Origin: Dendrocalamus latiflorus
Lineage: Eukaryota; Streptophyta; Magnoliopsida; Poales; Poaceae
DNA: 64,000 nt
Direction of reading: 5' to 3'
NCBI GenBank assembly: GCA_017311315.1
Contig: CM029610.1
Coordinates: 6,436,387-6,500,386, forward strand
Shown one piece after another: positions 11,493-24,030 of this stretch. Position 1 is the stretch's first letter; the number at the start of each line of letters is the position of its first letter. Below the pieces are notes generated by a model. The model made no database searches and had not been told where the DNA came from. It was given only the letters and a program-made list of their open reading frames with translations. The position numbers and the translations under genes are program-made.

Positions 11493-13637
11493 TCACTCCC
11501 TGACCACTGGGAACAGGCACCTGTACATCTGCACAAGAACAAAGCACGCAGAAAAATTAACTCAAAGGAGCGTCAAATACTGTTGCAGTAATTGGTGTAA
11601 TTAGTAGTAACTTAATTAAAATACTCCATTAAGTATACGCTTCTAAAAAAAAGTATTGAGTATGCGTACCTTCGATAGGAAGGATTTCTTGGCCTTCCTG
11701 CGGGGGCGCCGCGCCGGCGTCACCCGCTCCGGGGACAGCTCGGGCGGCACGTCCGGCACGGCGGCCCTCGCCACCTCCCGGTGCCGCTTCACCTTGTCGA
11801 ACTGCACCGTGAATCCCTGCGCCGCCGCCGCCGCGTTCTGCTCGTCCCACACGCCGAACTTAGGCACGGCCGTCGCCTTGGTACGCGCCTGCATGCAAAG
11901 CGGAAACACGTCAGAGCTCACGTCGCGAAAGGTGGTCGCGCGTGTCGGCACGGCTTGGTCGCTTACCGGCGGGGGGACGTAGCGCGGCGGAGAGACGGCC
12001 ACCCTCGGCGCGGCGTGATGGTGCCTCGGGCCCGGGGCGGCGTACGCGCCGGCGCCGGCGCCGGCGCCGGCACCTTGTTGGGCCTGGTAGTTGTTGTTGC
12101 CGTACCGCGGCTGGTACGGCTTGGGCGGCGAGAACTTGCTGCCGCGGCTGCTCTTGCTGCCGCGGCTGCTGGCCTCGGACGCCGCGCTGCTGCCGTTGCT
12201 CCCGTTCCTCCAGAGGTACCCGTTGCCGCGCTGCGCCTGCGCGGGGTGGTGCTGCGGGCGGTGGTGCGCCGGGGCGTGCCCGTCCCGGTGGCCGTGCGAG
12301 CTCGCCGGCCGCGAGGGCACGTTCCTGCTCAGGTTCTCGTAGTGCTCGTAGGGGTCGAAACTGTAGTCGTCGAACGCCTTGGGCGCCGCCGCCGGCACGG
12401 GCGCGCCGCCCTTGTTCTCGCGCACCTTCTCGAAGAAGACGGTGTAGCCGATGTTCTCGGCGTCCCACGACCCGAACTTGGGAGCCACCGCGTGTGATCC
12501 CTGCACGTACGTGAGTGCACCAATCTTTGTGACCCACTAATCCACTATTGCTAACGCGGTAAAAAGAAACTCTGGTAATTATAAAATGCGATGTAATTTC
12601 ACCATTAGTATTACTATCTACGCCATGTAATTTATTTAATCTTTATTTACCTAGACATTTTTGTCAGTAGGTCAAAGTTTAGAGTACGCTGGCTTGTACA
12701 AATTGTAACTACCAGTCCTTCAATACCAAGACAGGTAAACATGACAGCCAGCCAACCGTAGCATAATCTAGTGGTGTGGCACTTTATTTTTCCGTCTAAT
12801 AAACAAAATGCAATTCCCACCAACTACGGGTTGAATATGTTTTGTATGGATTTTTCACTTTGATTGTATGGATTGGGAAGGTTGTTTATGTGAATCTTTC
12901 AACTTAATTTTGTGGGAGTTGAACCGTGACACACTCTAATTGTGCAGCATGTTGCTTTTGCTGAAACTTAAAGGCTAATGAACCGAAGCAACGCAAATAT
13001 CCACTTGCCAGATGCACTCAACCAACCATGACAAGCGCACCATCGCAAGTCGTTTTCATCTGCAGCATGGACCGCCTTGACGCCTAGTAATCGTTCATAG
13101 CAAGCAAAGCTCACTTTTTTCTCTCTCTGAAGCATTCTTTTGCTCATGCCAAGCAGAGAAGAGATGAAAGAGGAGCACAGCCCGGCTGAGCTGGAGTGAG
13201 ACCGGCGAAACCGAGCACGGAGGATCATGCCATGTGCCGCCGGTCCCCGTCCGTCGCCTTCGGTTCCGGCTTCGGCGCGGCGCCTCAGGCTTCCCTCCCT
13301 CAGAGCGTTGCATGTTCAGATCCGTGAGCCTAACTCCTGCCTAACCATCACCCAACGCATGCATGTTGCCAACTTGCTGATCGCACATGGGGAGTCGGAG
13401 TAGTCATGATACTAATGCGATCATGGGGAATTGTATAACACACACCACCACAGGGTGTTAAAAAAAGGGATCATGCATGCAAATGCAGCAATCATTGGCA
13501 CACATTGTAATGAAGGGAAAAAAAATCACAGGATCAGGCAGTAACATGCCCACAAGCTAACTCCCAGGCAATGCGTCGAATTAGGCCATAAACAAGAAAG
13601 AAGAAGATGCAGATGTAGATGTGTTACTCACAGCCAT
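11493..13637 (-). CDS. RIN4-like protein with two NOI (AvrRpt-cleavage) motifs
   Basis: Four coding exons join in frame: 13632-13637 (ATGGCT, followed by GTGAGT), 12500-11967, 11888-11670 and 11528-11493. This gives 264 residues and an 1131-bp first intron. The N-terminal NOI motif reads VAPKFGSWD (residues 7-15) followed by GYTVFFEKVRENKG. The second reads AVPKFGVWDEQN (residues 187-198) followed by GFTVQFDKVKRHRE. PxFGxW is the core of the bacterial AvrRpt2 protease cleavage site in RIN4 relatives, which are membrane-associated immune regulators. Between the motifs lies a His/Pro/Ser-rich linker with a Gly-Ala run. A basic patch RRPRRKAKK precedes a last exon encoding only MYRCLFPVVRE, whose single Cys257 could be the lipidation site. 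All junctions are GT-AG and no lesion is seen, so this is probably a functional host gene. Membership in the NOI family is firm; orthology to a particular rice gene is not claimed. Confidence 0.88.
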
Positions 13638-14271
<634 letters not shown>

Positions 14272-14559
14272 AAAATTCATTATTACTCCCGGGTGTAGTT
14301 ACACCCGGGTAATTCTCCGTCGATTGTGTTTCGAGGTTCGTGTGCAGTCAGCTGGTCACGCAGTTATCCTGCAAACGGGTTTGAGGGGCGGAATAGATCC
14401 AAATCCACGAGATTTTCCAGCAGCTTCCATACTCAATCCAGGGATTTCCCGGAGAAGCGATTTTCCAGCAAATTCGATACCCAATCCAGGGATATCCCGG
14501 AGTATGCGCAATATACCATAACAGCTAGGCGATTTTTCCTCCATGACGATACCAGACCG

Positions 14560-17500
14560 CGTTACGATTTCGCTGGCAGATTGGTTGCTTTTTGCTTGCC
14601 TGATCGTCGTCTCGCCGAGTACTGAGGAGAGGAATCTACAGAAGGCTTGGTGCGTCGTCTTGCCGAGTTGTGGGGAGAAGTCTTCACAGCATTTGGTTGG
14701 TATGTCATCATTTTTTTTGATGATGATTTCTGATGTTCTGAACTCGATAGGTTTTGTAGTTCAGTGTCGATGTGCTCGATTTTTTCGATAAAGCTTCGTT
14801 GTTTAGTTTTTTGGTCAATTGTGAGTAGATCCATGTTGACCAATCCTGCCCGTAAGCTGTTTGTTACAATGTGTAGTAGTCACGGTTGGCAAAGGAAGTT
14901 TGGGCGCCGTGCCCCATGCTAGCACCATGGAGGAAACACCTCGTGTGCTTGCAATCTGCTCATCTGCTTGTAAACGTTTCTTGGAGCTGTTTGTTTGAGT
15001 CTCATGTTGGTCTTTGCTACCATTTGCAGGTTGTGTCGATTGTGCCGGTTAGGCCGCACAGACCGCTTCGCAAGCTGCTATCAGAGAGGTATGAACTTCG
15101 GTACTAGGGAAATCTGACCACCTGTAACTGACTGGTCATACCTCCATTCAGTTTAGGAAATGCTTACTAGTATGTACTTTAATCTGTCAAAAATACTACT
15201 CCTGTTTTATCCGAGTAATACCTTTTTCACATGACTAAGTACTCGTAACTAGTATGTAGTATACTTTGTTTGGTAACGAAGTAGTATTGTTGAAAGTAGT
15301 ATACATTGCTTATTACGGAAAGACATACAGACATTTTGAATTACTACTATGGCAAAGAAGTATGTTATCCTTTTGAGCTAATTAATACTGTTCTTACACA
15401 TGACTAATTAATCGTCACAGGTAAGAAGTATATATTTGCTGGGTAACGTAAAAGCACATATGTGTCTTACCTATGAAGTATGTACTTTTCAAAAGCTTAA
15501 AATGGGCATGTAGTCAAATCTTCACTATTAGTATGTGCTTCAATCAGTCACTAGTAACACTGCACATGTAGTTAAAATGTACATATAGTATACTCACATC
15601 AGACTCTCTTTTTCATTCTTCCTTCATGTTTCACTTTTCATTCTTTAATTAGTTTCCATGCTAGGTTTGACTGCTCACTTCATGTTCTAAACTACATGAG
15701 GAGTTGGGATGGAACTCGCCTCGTCATGCCTTCTTGCAATGTGAGTATCTTCTTTCTGCCCAATATACCAACTCGAACCTAACTCCTTCAACTCGTACCT
15801 ACGTAACAATCACTCCACATTGCTGTCTCAGGATCCTGTTGAACTTCGGAAGCAATTTCTGGCAAATCTCTTGTCATTCAAGAAAAATGAAGCAATACTT
15901 CCAGATTACGTCAATCGATGCCTGAAAGCTTGGGATCGGAAATAAGCCCATTAAGACTGCTAAGTTTATTTTTCTTGTAGGATTAAAAAGCACAAACTGC
16001 ACTTGGCTTTACTATGGAAATAAGCCAATGAAGAGTGCTGAGTTTAATTTTTTTTGTTTGAATGATTAATAAGCACAAACTGATGATTTTATTTTGTGAT
16101 TTCATCATTGAACATGAAGGAAATTATGCATTTTCTAACATAGTATTCATCGATAACCAATGGATAATGCACCACAATCTTCATACCACACAAATGTCGA
16201 ACACTGTATAACGGGAATAATACTTCAAGGCAACTTAAAATACAATCTGTTAAAGCCAATACTCTAAAATTGGCTGGTTTACACTAGCTTATTGTGCTTC
16301 TGCATAAGTGTTGATTGCTTGTTAGTTTTGCATACACGCCTTATCGAATTACCATATCACTCTACTTATGTGATGTTTCATTTGTTGCTTCATCGAGATA
16401 ATAGCAGTGTAGTGATGATTCCATTCAGGCATCATCAATATAATTACAGTGCAATTAACATTCCCACTGCATTATTTCTGGTATGTATCATCACAATGTC
16501 CCTTCTTAACATGCAGTGCGTTAAAGTGTGACGTTTTGTAGTATGTGAACATAGGTCTCGCCTCCTGATTTCAATTGTCACAGTACTACCATTTAATACT
16601 ACATACACTATATTATTTTGTCAACATTCGGTAACCCCTAACTGGATGAGGGTTGCGCTACTTCCATACTGTAATTTAAGAATCTGCTCTCATGACAACT
16701 TCGAAACATGAAGCGTACTTTGCAAGACTCATGCTTAAATCCATTCTTTTGGCAACAGTTAAAACACTGAAATTTTCATCAATCATGTAACCACTAGAAG
16801 CCTACCTATCCGAGGTACTCAAAACATTTTGCATACCTACCAGGGGCGCTACCCGCGTAACCTTACATGCAACATGCAAACGCAGAATCAGCAGTATTTA
16901 TTCTAAATTACTCACGTAAACGGTTATGTGTACTACATTCAAGGTGTCTATATACTTGCAGTTAAAATACCACTGTACGATTGTAGTATGACAGTTCAAA
17001 AAAATATTAAAAAAAAAGTTGTCCGCGTTACTACTCGTTGCAAAAACAGACGTATGCAGTACGATACCACACCTAACTTCAATGATCGTGTTTACATCAT
17101 TTCTTACATGGCCTCTGTACGACATCCATCAGTGATAACAAACTGCCAGCATATCATACATCGCTTTCATCTGTACATACTACCAATTATTTACATGACC
17201 TTTGATTTCCGAATAATTCACTCGTCACACACATACCTCCATTCATATCAATCCTATTAGTTACAGGCAATACGTCCTATCTTAGCGGAAAAAAAGTAAT
17301 ATACTCCATTTTGCAGAACACAAATGTTTCAGGCCATACCTACTCGCTTTGCGGAATAAAAAATAATATCATCCCTTGTGCAAAAAAAAAACATATCATA
17401 CCATGCAGTAGTATCTGCGCTATTTTTTTATATTAGCAGTTCATCTATAAATATCTTCGCTTCAAAACACTTCGCTGGCAAAAAAGGATGTACTCCCATG

Positions 17501-17660
17501 TACAAAACACAACTACTCCCATGTATCCATACTGTGCACATTTTTCAATTTTATAACACATGCAACATAAAACTGCAATGTTATTGGAACCAAGTAATCT
17601 AGTTCTTATAACAATAATTAACAATCGCACACACCCAAATCTAGATTTAAATGTTTTGTT
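14560..17660. other. Non-coding left arm of the FAR1-type MULE
   Basis: AT-rich, with many GTAGTA / AGTATGTACTT-like repeats between about 15160 and 15600. Open frames at 14886-15107 and 15704-15925 have no family resemblance I recognise. No gene is called. Confidence 0.45.
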
Positions 17661-17663
17661 CCT

Positions 17664-18978
17664 CTATTTCTTTTTGTATGTAGATTGACGACCACATGTG
17701 CTTTTGTTGTGTCCACGTTCACCACACTGACCACAATACCTAATCTGCATTGTCTTCTGACCAATTGAGCTACTTTCTGCAACAACCTTCTTATTTTGAG
17801 AAGCAGACTCTCCGTTTGACATATACCTTTTAGCTTTCGGGCGACCTCTCCCCCTAATTACCTCCGGAGGGAGTATATCATTTCTTTCATTCTCATACAA
17901 TCTGTCTTCCACCCTTTCATCTGTCATAACACTACCATGCACTATGTTTTCAAATTCACGATCACTTGTAATGTCATATTCCTCCTCTTCAAAACCAAAG
18001 TCCTCCTTTTCATACTCTTCATTTTGCTCCACAAAAATATTCTTTCCAGCGTTTCGTTCACTGTTCATTTCACTTTTGTCCCTTGACTCTGTTGCACTCA
18101 CCAAAACCTTTAGTTCGGCCATTAGCTTGCATAGTACTTCCATAGATTTCTCATATGTTTCCACATTGGTATCACCTAGTCTTACCATTTCAAGAGCAGA
18201 CCTATGCAATAGGGTATGTCTATAGTTTCTTGATAACAATTCTGAATTATTCCTATTGTACCCTTCAAGATGTTTTGGAATTTCATCCCTAGCTTCCTTT
18301 GTCCACCTCTTTATGATATACCGCTTTGGTATTTGATTGTACCCGTTTTGAATAAAAACCTACAAAAATTCCAATATATGGTTAACACAAATGAATACAT
18401 GACAAAATATATTTGAATTGCTATAAAATAGTTGCATATTTAGATCATACCCTTATTATGTGGCAACAAATGATCCCTAAATGCTCGAATAACTTGCACT
18501 CACACATGAATTCTTTTTCCTCAAGGTTGACTTGCAGTTCGAAAACTTTTCTGCCCCAAGTTTGAATGGAAGTATCTCCGATTTGAACCACTTGAAGCTT
18601 GCTTAAATTATCGGTATCTTGAACCATATACACGAAGCTCCAACCAAATTGTTCCTTGAACCTGGCAAACGCACCCCTTGTATACACACGAGAAGCGTGT
18701 TTCTCTATAGGCGAGCTTGTTGTTGTCGTCACCTTCTCCTTAAAAAACAACATTATACACATTCAACAATTACACAACCCACAAAATAAGAAATTTTTTC
18801 ATATAGCATTAATAATTGATTGAAATTGCCACAACATGAAAAACTTACCTTGTACGATTGGTGCTCCTCTGCCTCCTCCTCCTGGATTCTGTCAAAAAAG
18901 AAACTCTCGTACCTTCTGACGAAACCATTGAGTGACGAAGAAGGTTTCACATACTTCTTTAGGACATGATTCATGCTC
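17664..18978 (-). pseudogene. FAR1-type transposase gene, 3' part (SWIM and zinc knuckle)
   Basis: This is the C-terminal portion of a MULE/FAR1-related transposase whose 5' part lies beyond the CACTA at 33518-34176. Exons: 18978-18849 (SMNHVLKKYV..., the usual continuation of TTQRSE), 18739-18451 and 18359-17664, with GT-AG introns at 18740-18848 and 18360-18450. The middle exon ends in a SWIM-type motif (CECKLFEHLGIICCHI). The last exon carries a long acidic linker and a CCHC zinc knuckle CGQCGERGHNKSTC near the C-terminus. Joined to the 5' part after removing one CTC target copy, the frame is continuous, showing that the CACTA landed in a coding exon. Confidence 0.85.
18976..18978. repeat. 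CACTA target site duplication, left copy (CTC)
   Basis: CTC at 18976-18978 is repeated at 33518-33520, the 3-bp duplication expected for CACTA transposons. Confidence 0.85.
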
Positions 18979-19280
18979 CACTACTACAGAAATCGACATT
19001 ACAGACGGTTCAGAAACGTCATCACAGACGGTTTTCTGAACCGTCTGAATTTATGGGTCAGTGATGATCGAAGGTTATCACAGACGGTTTTCGAACCGTC
19101 TGTGATTATTAGATATCACAGACGGTTTTTAATTAAAAACCGTCTGTGATTATCAGATATCACAGACGGTTTTTAATTAAAAACCGTCTGTGATATCTAA
19201 TAATCACAGACCGTTTTTAATGAAAAACCGTCTGTGATACATATCACAGACGGTTTTTACTTAAAAACCGTCTGTGATAT
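18979..19280. repeat. CACTA terminus and subterminal repeat array (left)
   Basis: Multiple copies of CACAGACGGTTTT alternate with the inverse AAAACCGTCTGTG, so most neighbours form near-perfect hairpins. In En/Spm-type elements such subterminal motifs bind the TNPA-type protein; the same role is inferred here. Confidence 0.9.
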
Positions 19281-19584
19281 TCCTTCCTCCTAAACCAAAA
19301 TCTATTTCTGTTTATTGGCTAGCCTCAGGAAATGCTAGCCATGCCCTCTGAAACAAGCAGATAATCACAGACAAAAAACATACAATTCACACATCTCATT
19401 TGCTTTCAGGTACATTTCGCAGACATAAAACATCCAATTGACATCGCACTTCATCTCACAGACATAAAGCATGCATCCATTTCGCAAATCAATTAATTGA
19501 ATTGAACTGAAATATCCATTAACAAATGCACAGTTACAAAAGATCTACACTGCATTTACACTTAGTGATAAGACCAATAGGAAA
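19281..19584. other. 3' flank of the TNPA/Ulp1 gene inside the CACTA
   Basis: About 300 bases without a gene between the stop codon at 19585 and the subterminal array. It contains repeated TTCGCAGACATAAA-like pieces (about 19415-19480) and probably the 3' UTR. Confidence 0.4.
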
Positions 19585-22555
19585 TCAGTGTGCGCAGTGG
19601 AACCGTCCTTCTGGCTGTATGACTTGAGTCAGCAAAAAGAACGCTAACTCTGATTGAACCTCTCGAAGCTCAGACTGTTTCAATGCAGTTGACGGGATTG
19701 ATACAGCCTGTCGATAGGAATATCAATGTACATATATATGTAACGTGATAAGTATGAAGTAATTATGGGAAGAGTGACAAACCTTGCGATTGGTGACCCT
19801 CGAGGAATCGAGGAGTAGTTCCATATGTTGGCAAACGTAGTATCCACATGTGTTGCCCGGCTGCTGCTGGTGGCACTGCAAAAAATGGAATGTGTTAGTT
19901 CAAAAGGCATTAGTACCATCTGTTGCATAGGATTAATTAATGTGAAATAGCGAATACCTTAAAATCTCGAACATGTGTCAGCAGGCCGTTGGCCCCGCGC
20001 TTCGAGTCACCTCCCTTTTCAATGTACATCGCGAACGCCCTACGTAATTCGAAAAGGTTAACCTTAATCATTCGGAAGGAAAGAAAGAGTACAATGTAGA
20101 TATGTATGGGGAATATGTGCTTACCTATCGATTACTTGGCCGACAATTGTGAAGTCCATTTTATTCTTACTTAGGGAATCAAGGTAATATACCTTGTTCC
20201 ATTTTGGTACAATTACTATTAAAATCCAATGAAAGCTCTGATTGAAGGGCATAAGTACATAGTCCTTATTGCGGCAACTCAGCAGGCCTGATGCAATGTA
20301 CCTCTCGACGAGGGATGCCTCCACGTCGATGGTAGTCTTGGCGACCAATTGTGGGTCCAAGAAACCAGCTGATGAGTTCGATACTCTAGCTTTAATCAGC
20401 ATGTGTCTATATATATACACACGAAAGCAAAAAATTAGATATGGCATTTATCGGTATGACATTAACGGAGACTGTGATTGTACACACTTACAGCGTCCAG
20501 CATCGAACGATTGAGACGTCAAGAGCGTTGAGCATGAACAGCTCGAATAAATCCTCAAAGGCGACCACGAATGTACACTCTTGAAGATTGTGGTGTAAAT
20601 CTTCCTCGGAGAATTTGACAGTGATACTTGAAGTCCGTTCTCCCTCTGGCTTATTGGACTGCTGCATATACCACGTGTGCAATTGCATGCAACTATATGG
20701 TAGCTTTTGGAGGGCTTTTTGCTCGAGCAACGGCTCGCCAAGCACGAATTTGCGGGCCAAAGGGTGGTACGGAAGATCATCATTGGTCTTCTTTGCTTTG
20801 CCCTTGCTGGCCTTGCTGCCTCGGCTATGGGTCGACTTCACGGAAGTCGACTTTGAAGGTAGCAGCGGTGCAAGTTGCTCTGGCGAGAATAGGGCCCGTG
20901 GAGATAGCACCGTTGTAGTATCCGGTGGTGGAACCGACTGGTCTTGTACTGGAGATGGCACCAGTGCATGTTGCTCTGGTCCTGCCACCGGTGAAGAAGC
21001 CTCCAGGAAGATGTCGCTTTTGGGCCACTGGATGAATGTTCCAATGGCCTGTCCTAGAGTCACGATCTCGTCGTTGGGGGGCTTCGGTAGCGGGACCACC
21101 TCAAAATTGACATACACACCATCCACATTAACTTTTGCGAAGCCTGGCGCTAAAGCTTGGCCGTGCACCATGGCCCCGTTACCAGACGAATATGCCTGGC
21201 CCCAAGCAGCGTACAAGGGAATGGCGCCATATCTCACTTGGAGCTTGCAGTTCGTAGGCTCCTACATAACGATACAAAATTAGCTACTCGAATAGGCCTA
21301 CCAATGGAGCAAGCATTCGAGAGGTAATAATTATTACCAGGATGTCGTCCACAGGAAATTTGGACTGGGTATGCGTCGGATTGGACGCGCAGCTACTCGG
21401 ACGGTTGTGCGGGCTACCTAGCATAGCAGCGGCGGTGGCGGCCTGCTGACTTTCTGTCTGTTTCCGCACCTCTTCTCTGATTACTTCACCCATCTGAGCA
21501 AATAGCTCCTCTCGAAGAGATTCCTTGATCTCTTCTCGTAGCTGCTCCTCACGCTCGGCTTTGTTTCTCTTCCTACGCCGATACATTCCGGAGTCATCTT
21601 GGAAACCATGTTTCCAAGGAACGTAAAGCCCAAGGCCTCTCGTACGACCCGGGTGCTCCTTGTTTCCCAGGGCCACGGAGAGCATATCATTCTCCCTTGT
21701 TCCCTGGAATGATCCCAGGGTAGATTCAAAACTCAGCTCTTCCTGCAAGAGCACGACATGTCATTTCAATTCGTACGAAGTTGTGGAGTAATTACAAGCT
21801 ACGTAGTTCGATCGATATCTTACCAGGCGCTGGGACACTTGCTGGTCTGCAGGGTTTCGAAAGGAGACGTCCCCCGATGTCGTTGTAGATGACCTTGCTC
21901 TAAGCCAATTTCGAGCGCGGTCATCCGGGATATTGGAAAACGGCGGGGCGATGTCCTCTGCAGCTGCCAGCTCATCCTCCAACCTCCACTGCGGGATTTT
22001 ACCCGCATACCCAGCTGTGCCAAGTCTGTGGGGGTGCGTGTTTTTTGCCTGGAGGGCCTTGTGCGCCACACTTGTACTTTTGAATTCTTCGGTCGTTTTC
22101 ATCGCCTTGAACTCTTCCCATTGTGATTCCAGGAATGGGTATTTAGTAAAAGGCGTTTCGTCCGTCTCCACGTATTTCCTGACAAGCGTGCTCTTGAAGT
22201 TCTTCCATGCTTTGCACGCCGCTTGGTAGGTTTGTCGTTCCACAGCGTGTAAGTGTTCTTCTGGGAACTCGAACGATGCCAAGATTTCGGTCCACAGGTC
22301 ACGTTTCCGAGTGTCAGGTACGTTCTTCCACGAATTGTATGTGATCTCAATTCGTTGTCGTGCAACTATTCCGACCATGGTTCGGAATGCGTTTACCGCT
22401 TGCTTAGGAAGGATAGGGACCCCAGCTGCGTTTACCGCTGTGATGGTCTGTCGGCTCTGAGGCTTCTTTGATAGCCCTCTTCCTTGGCGTCTTGATGTTG
22501 GAGCGGACGCCTCCGGCGATGATGATGAAGAATGCGCGGGTGACATGTTGCTCAT
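19585..22555 (-). CDS. TNPA-like (Transposase_24) / Ulp1-protease fusion protein
   Basis: Seven exons with GT-AG introns join in frame into 828 residues with no lesion: 22555-21824, 21742-21338, 21261-20492, 20406-20125, 20039-19958, 19875-19783 and 19707-19585. Residues about 50-240 (AFRTMVGIVARQRIEITY, WKNFKSTLVRKYV) resemble the Transposase_24 / Ptta-En-Spm region. Exon 2 has a charged coiled coil (EREEQLREEIKESLREEL). Exon 3 resembles DUF8039, common in CACTA proteins (PKPPNDEIVTLGQAIGTFI). The C-terminus is a C48 (Ulp1/SENP-like) protease domain with His695 in FHWILIV, Asp712 in YYLDS, a Gln at 761/762 and Cys767 in GNTCGYYVC, so the catalytic set is present. It may bind the subterminal repeats and cleave SUMO-like conjugates; both roles are inferred from the families. 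Its promoter appears to be the array and TATA box near 23780. Confidence 0.88.
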
Positions 22556-23339
22556 TTTGTGGGTCTATTAAGATAAGATGAGAATGTTCAAAGTGAGGAA
22601 GCACGAAAAGTCAAACATGATGCTCAATGTTCGGAAGAGAGGAGAGGAGTAGAGGGAAGGGGGAGAAGGGAGGGGGTGATGTGGACACAGAGAGGGGTTA
22701 TGTGCCTATACTATATACTACATACTATATGTGTATATACATACATATACATATACATACCTACATATATACATATACATACCTACATATATACATATAT
22801 AATGGTAGCAATATGAAGCAACAAGCAACAAGCATCAATAATAGAATCAATAACAGTCTCAACATGAATATGTGCTCTCAAATTGTAGGGTTGCACAAGA
22901 TTAATCTTGGCCGTCCCGCTACTAAATCATATACTCTTCCTTGATTGGTTATGCCAAATAATGAATTCAGTATTTTGAGCTCTAGATACAAACTCTAAAA
23001 TCTCAAGATCAAGATATATTTAGCATGCATATATTCAAACAACAGTATTCATACAGATCAAGACCACACAAGTTAACTTTGCCCAATAATTCAGTCTTTT
23101 AACTTGTCAAGATTAAATCCGAACAGATCAATTTAATAACATGCTATAACCTGAAAACTGCATGAACCGACAGCTATTAGAGCTCAAGCACTGAATGAAC
23201 CAATCTCAGTATATGATTTTATCATCATCGAGCAACTGTAGTAAACAATTAATGTACCAAATAGCAAACTAATTAAGCTACTGCAGTAAACCCTAGTCCA
23301 TCACAGAAAGTGCTCACAATGCAGTCGGTAATCGAGGGG
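22556..23339 (-). other. Upstream leader / possible intron of the TNPA/Ulp1 gene
   Basis: AT-rich sequence with a TA/CATA-rich simple repeat at about 22700-22800. No coding exon was recognised. It probably belongs to the 5' UTR or a leader intron of the minus-strand gene, since the predicted TATA box lies beyond it near 23780. Confidence 0.4.
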
Positions 23340-23715
23340 AGGTGGCCGGCGAGGGGCTCGACGGAGGCGGCCGGCGAGGGGCTCGGGGAGGCGGTCGACG
23401 AGGGTTCGGGGAGGCGGAGGCGACGAGGGGGTCGACGGAGGCAGTCGACGAGGGGCTCGGGGAGGCCGAGGCGACGAGGGGCTCGACGAAGGCGGCCGGC
23501 GAGGGGCTCGGGGAGGCCGAGGCGACGAGGGGCTCGACGAAGGCGGCCGGCGAGGGGCTCGGGGAGGCGGTCGACGAGGGTTCGGGGAGGCGGAGGCGAC
23601 GAGGGGCTCGAGGAGGCGGAGGCGACGAGGGGCTCGACGGAGGCGGCCGGCGAGGGGCTCGAGGAGGCGGCCGACGAGGGTTCGGGGAGGCGGAGGCGAC
23701 GACGGGCTCGGGATT
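23340..23715. repeat. GC-rich minisatellite in the CACTA
   Basis: Imperfect tandem units built from GAGGGGCTCG, GACGGAGGCGGCC and GAGGCGGAGGCGACGA words repeat about 10-14 times. The open frames across it (Gly/Arg/Glu-rich) are repeat artefacts. It lies in the inferred 5' leader of the TNPA/Ulp1 gene. Confidence 0.85.
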
Positions 23716-23770
23716 TACTTGGATCTAGATCGAATAACTGCGCAGCGCACAGGGAAAACCCTAGCCAGAG

Positions 23771-23782
23771 GGTATATATAGG
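23771..23782 (-). promoter_or_regulatory. TATA box of the TNPA/Ulp1 gene (internal CACTA promoter)
   Basis: On the minus strand the sequence reads CCTATATATACC. It sits immediately downstream of the hairpin array at 23785-24029 and upstream of the GC-rich leader. The following TGCGCTGCGCAG...TTCGATC segment resembles the sequence just inside the other array near 33120-33160, upstream of TNP2. Confidence 0.6.
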
Positions 23783-23784
23783 GA

Positions 23785-24029
23785 GGTTATCACAGACGGT
23801 TCTAACTCAAAAACCGTCTGTGATATTAATATCACAGACGGTTCCAAGTCTAAAACCGCCTGTGATAGTATAAATATCACAGACGGTTCTAAGTGTATAA
23901 CCGTCTGTGATAGTCATATTATCACAGACGGTTTTAAACTTAGAACCGTCTGTTTTATTGATATCACAGACGGTTCTAAGTTTAAAACCGTCTATGATAA
24001 GCCTTTGCGACTGTAGTTATTAAGACAAC
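23785..24029. repeat. Internal array of CACTA subterminal-type hairpins
   Basis: Five hairpins of the type TATCACAGACGGTT...AACCGTCTGTGATA follow one another, with different loop sequences. They are followed by TTTGCGACTGTAGTTATT, which on the minus strand resembles a decayed CACTA terminus (AACTACAG...). The last 99 bases (23931-24029) are repeated exactly at 29065-29163 beyond the retroelement. Confidence 0.85.
23931..24029 (+). repeat. 99-bp perfect direct repeat flanking the retroelement, left copy
   Basis: Base-for-base identical to 29065-29163. It begins GTTTTAAACTTAG and ends TTATTAAGACAAC. Only one extra T (24030) separates it from the LTR start at 24031. Confidence 0.95.
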
Positions 24030-24030
24030 T

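Noticed and set aside
11643..12514. Several long GC-rich open frames antisense to or overlapping the RIN4-like gene (up to 238 codons)
   Set aside because: They are shadows of the GC-rich minus-strand exons. Only the minus-strand reading has NOI motifs and splice-site continuity.
23310..23873. Plus-strand 187-codon Gly/Arg/Glu-rich ORF
   Set aside because: It lies entirely on a tandem repeat and has no non-repeat domain. It is a by-product of repeat composition.
24030..24030. Treating the extra T as part of the LTR
   Set aside because: A T also precedes the other LTR, but the canonical ends are TGATG...CATCA, so the T is more likely filler or a junction change. The 99-bp repeat stands either way.
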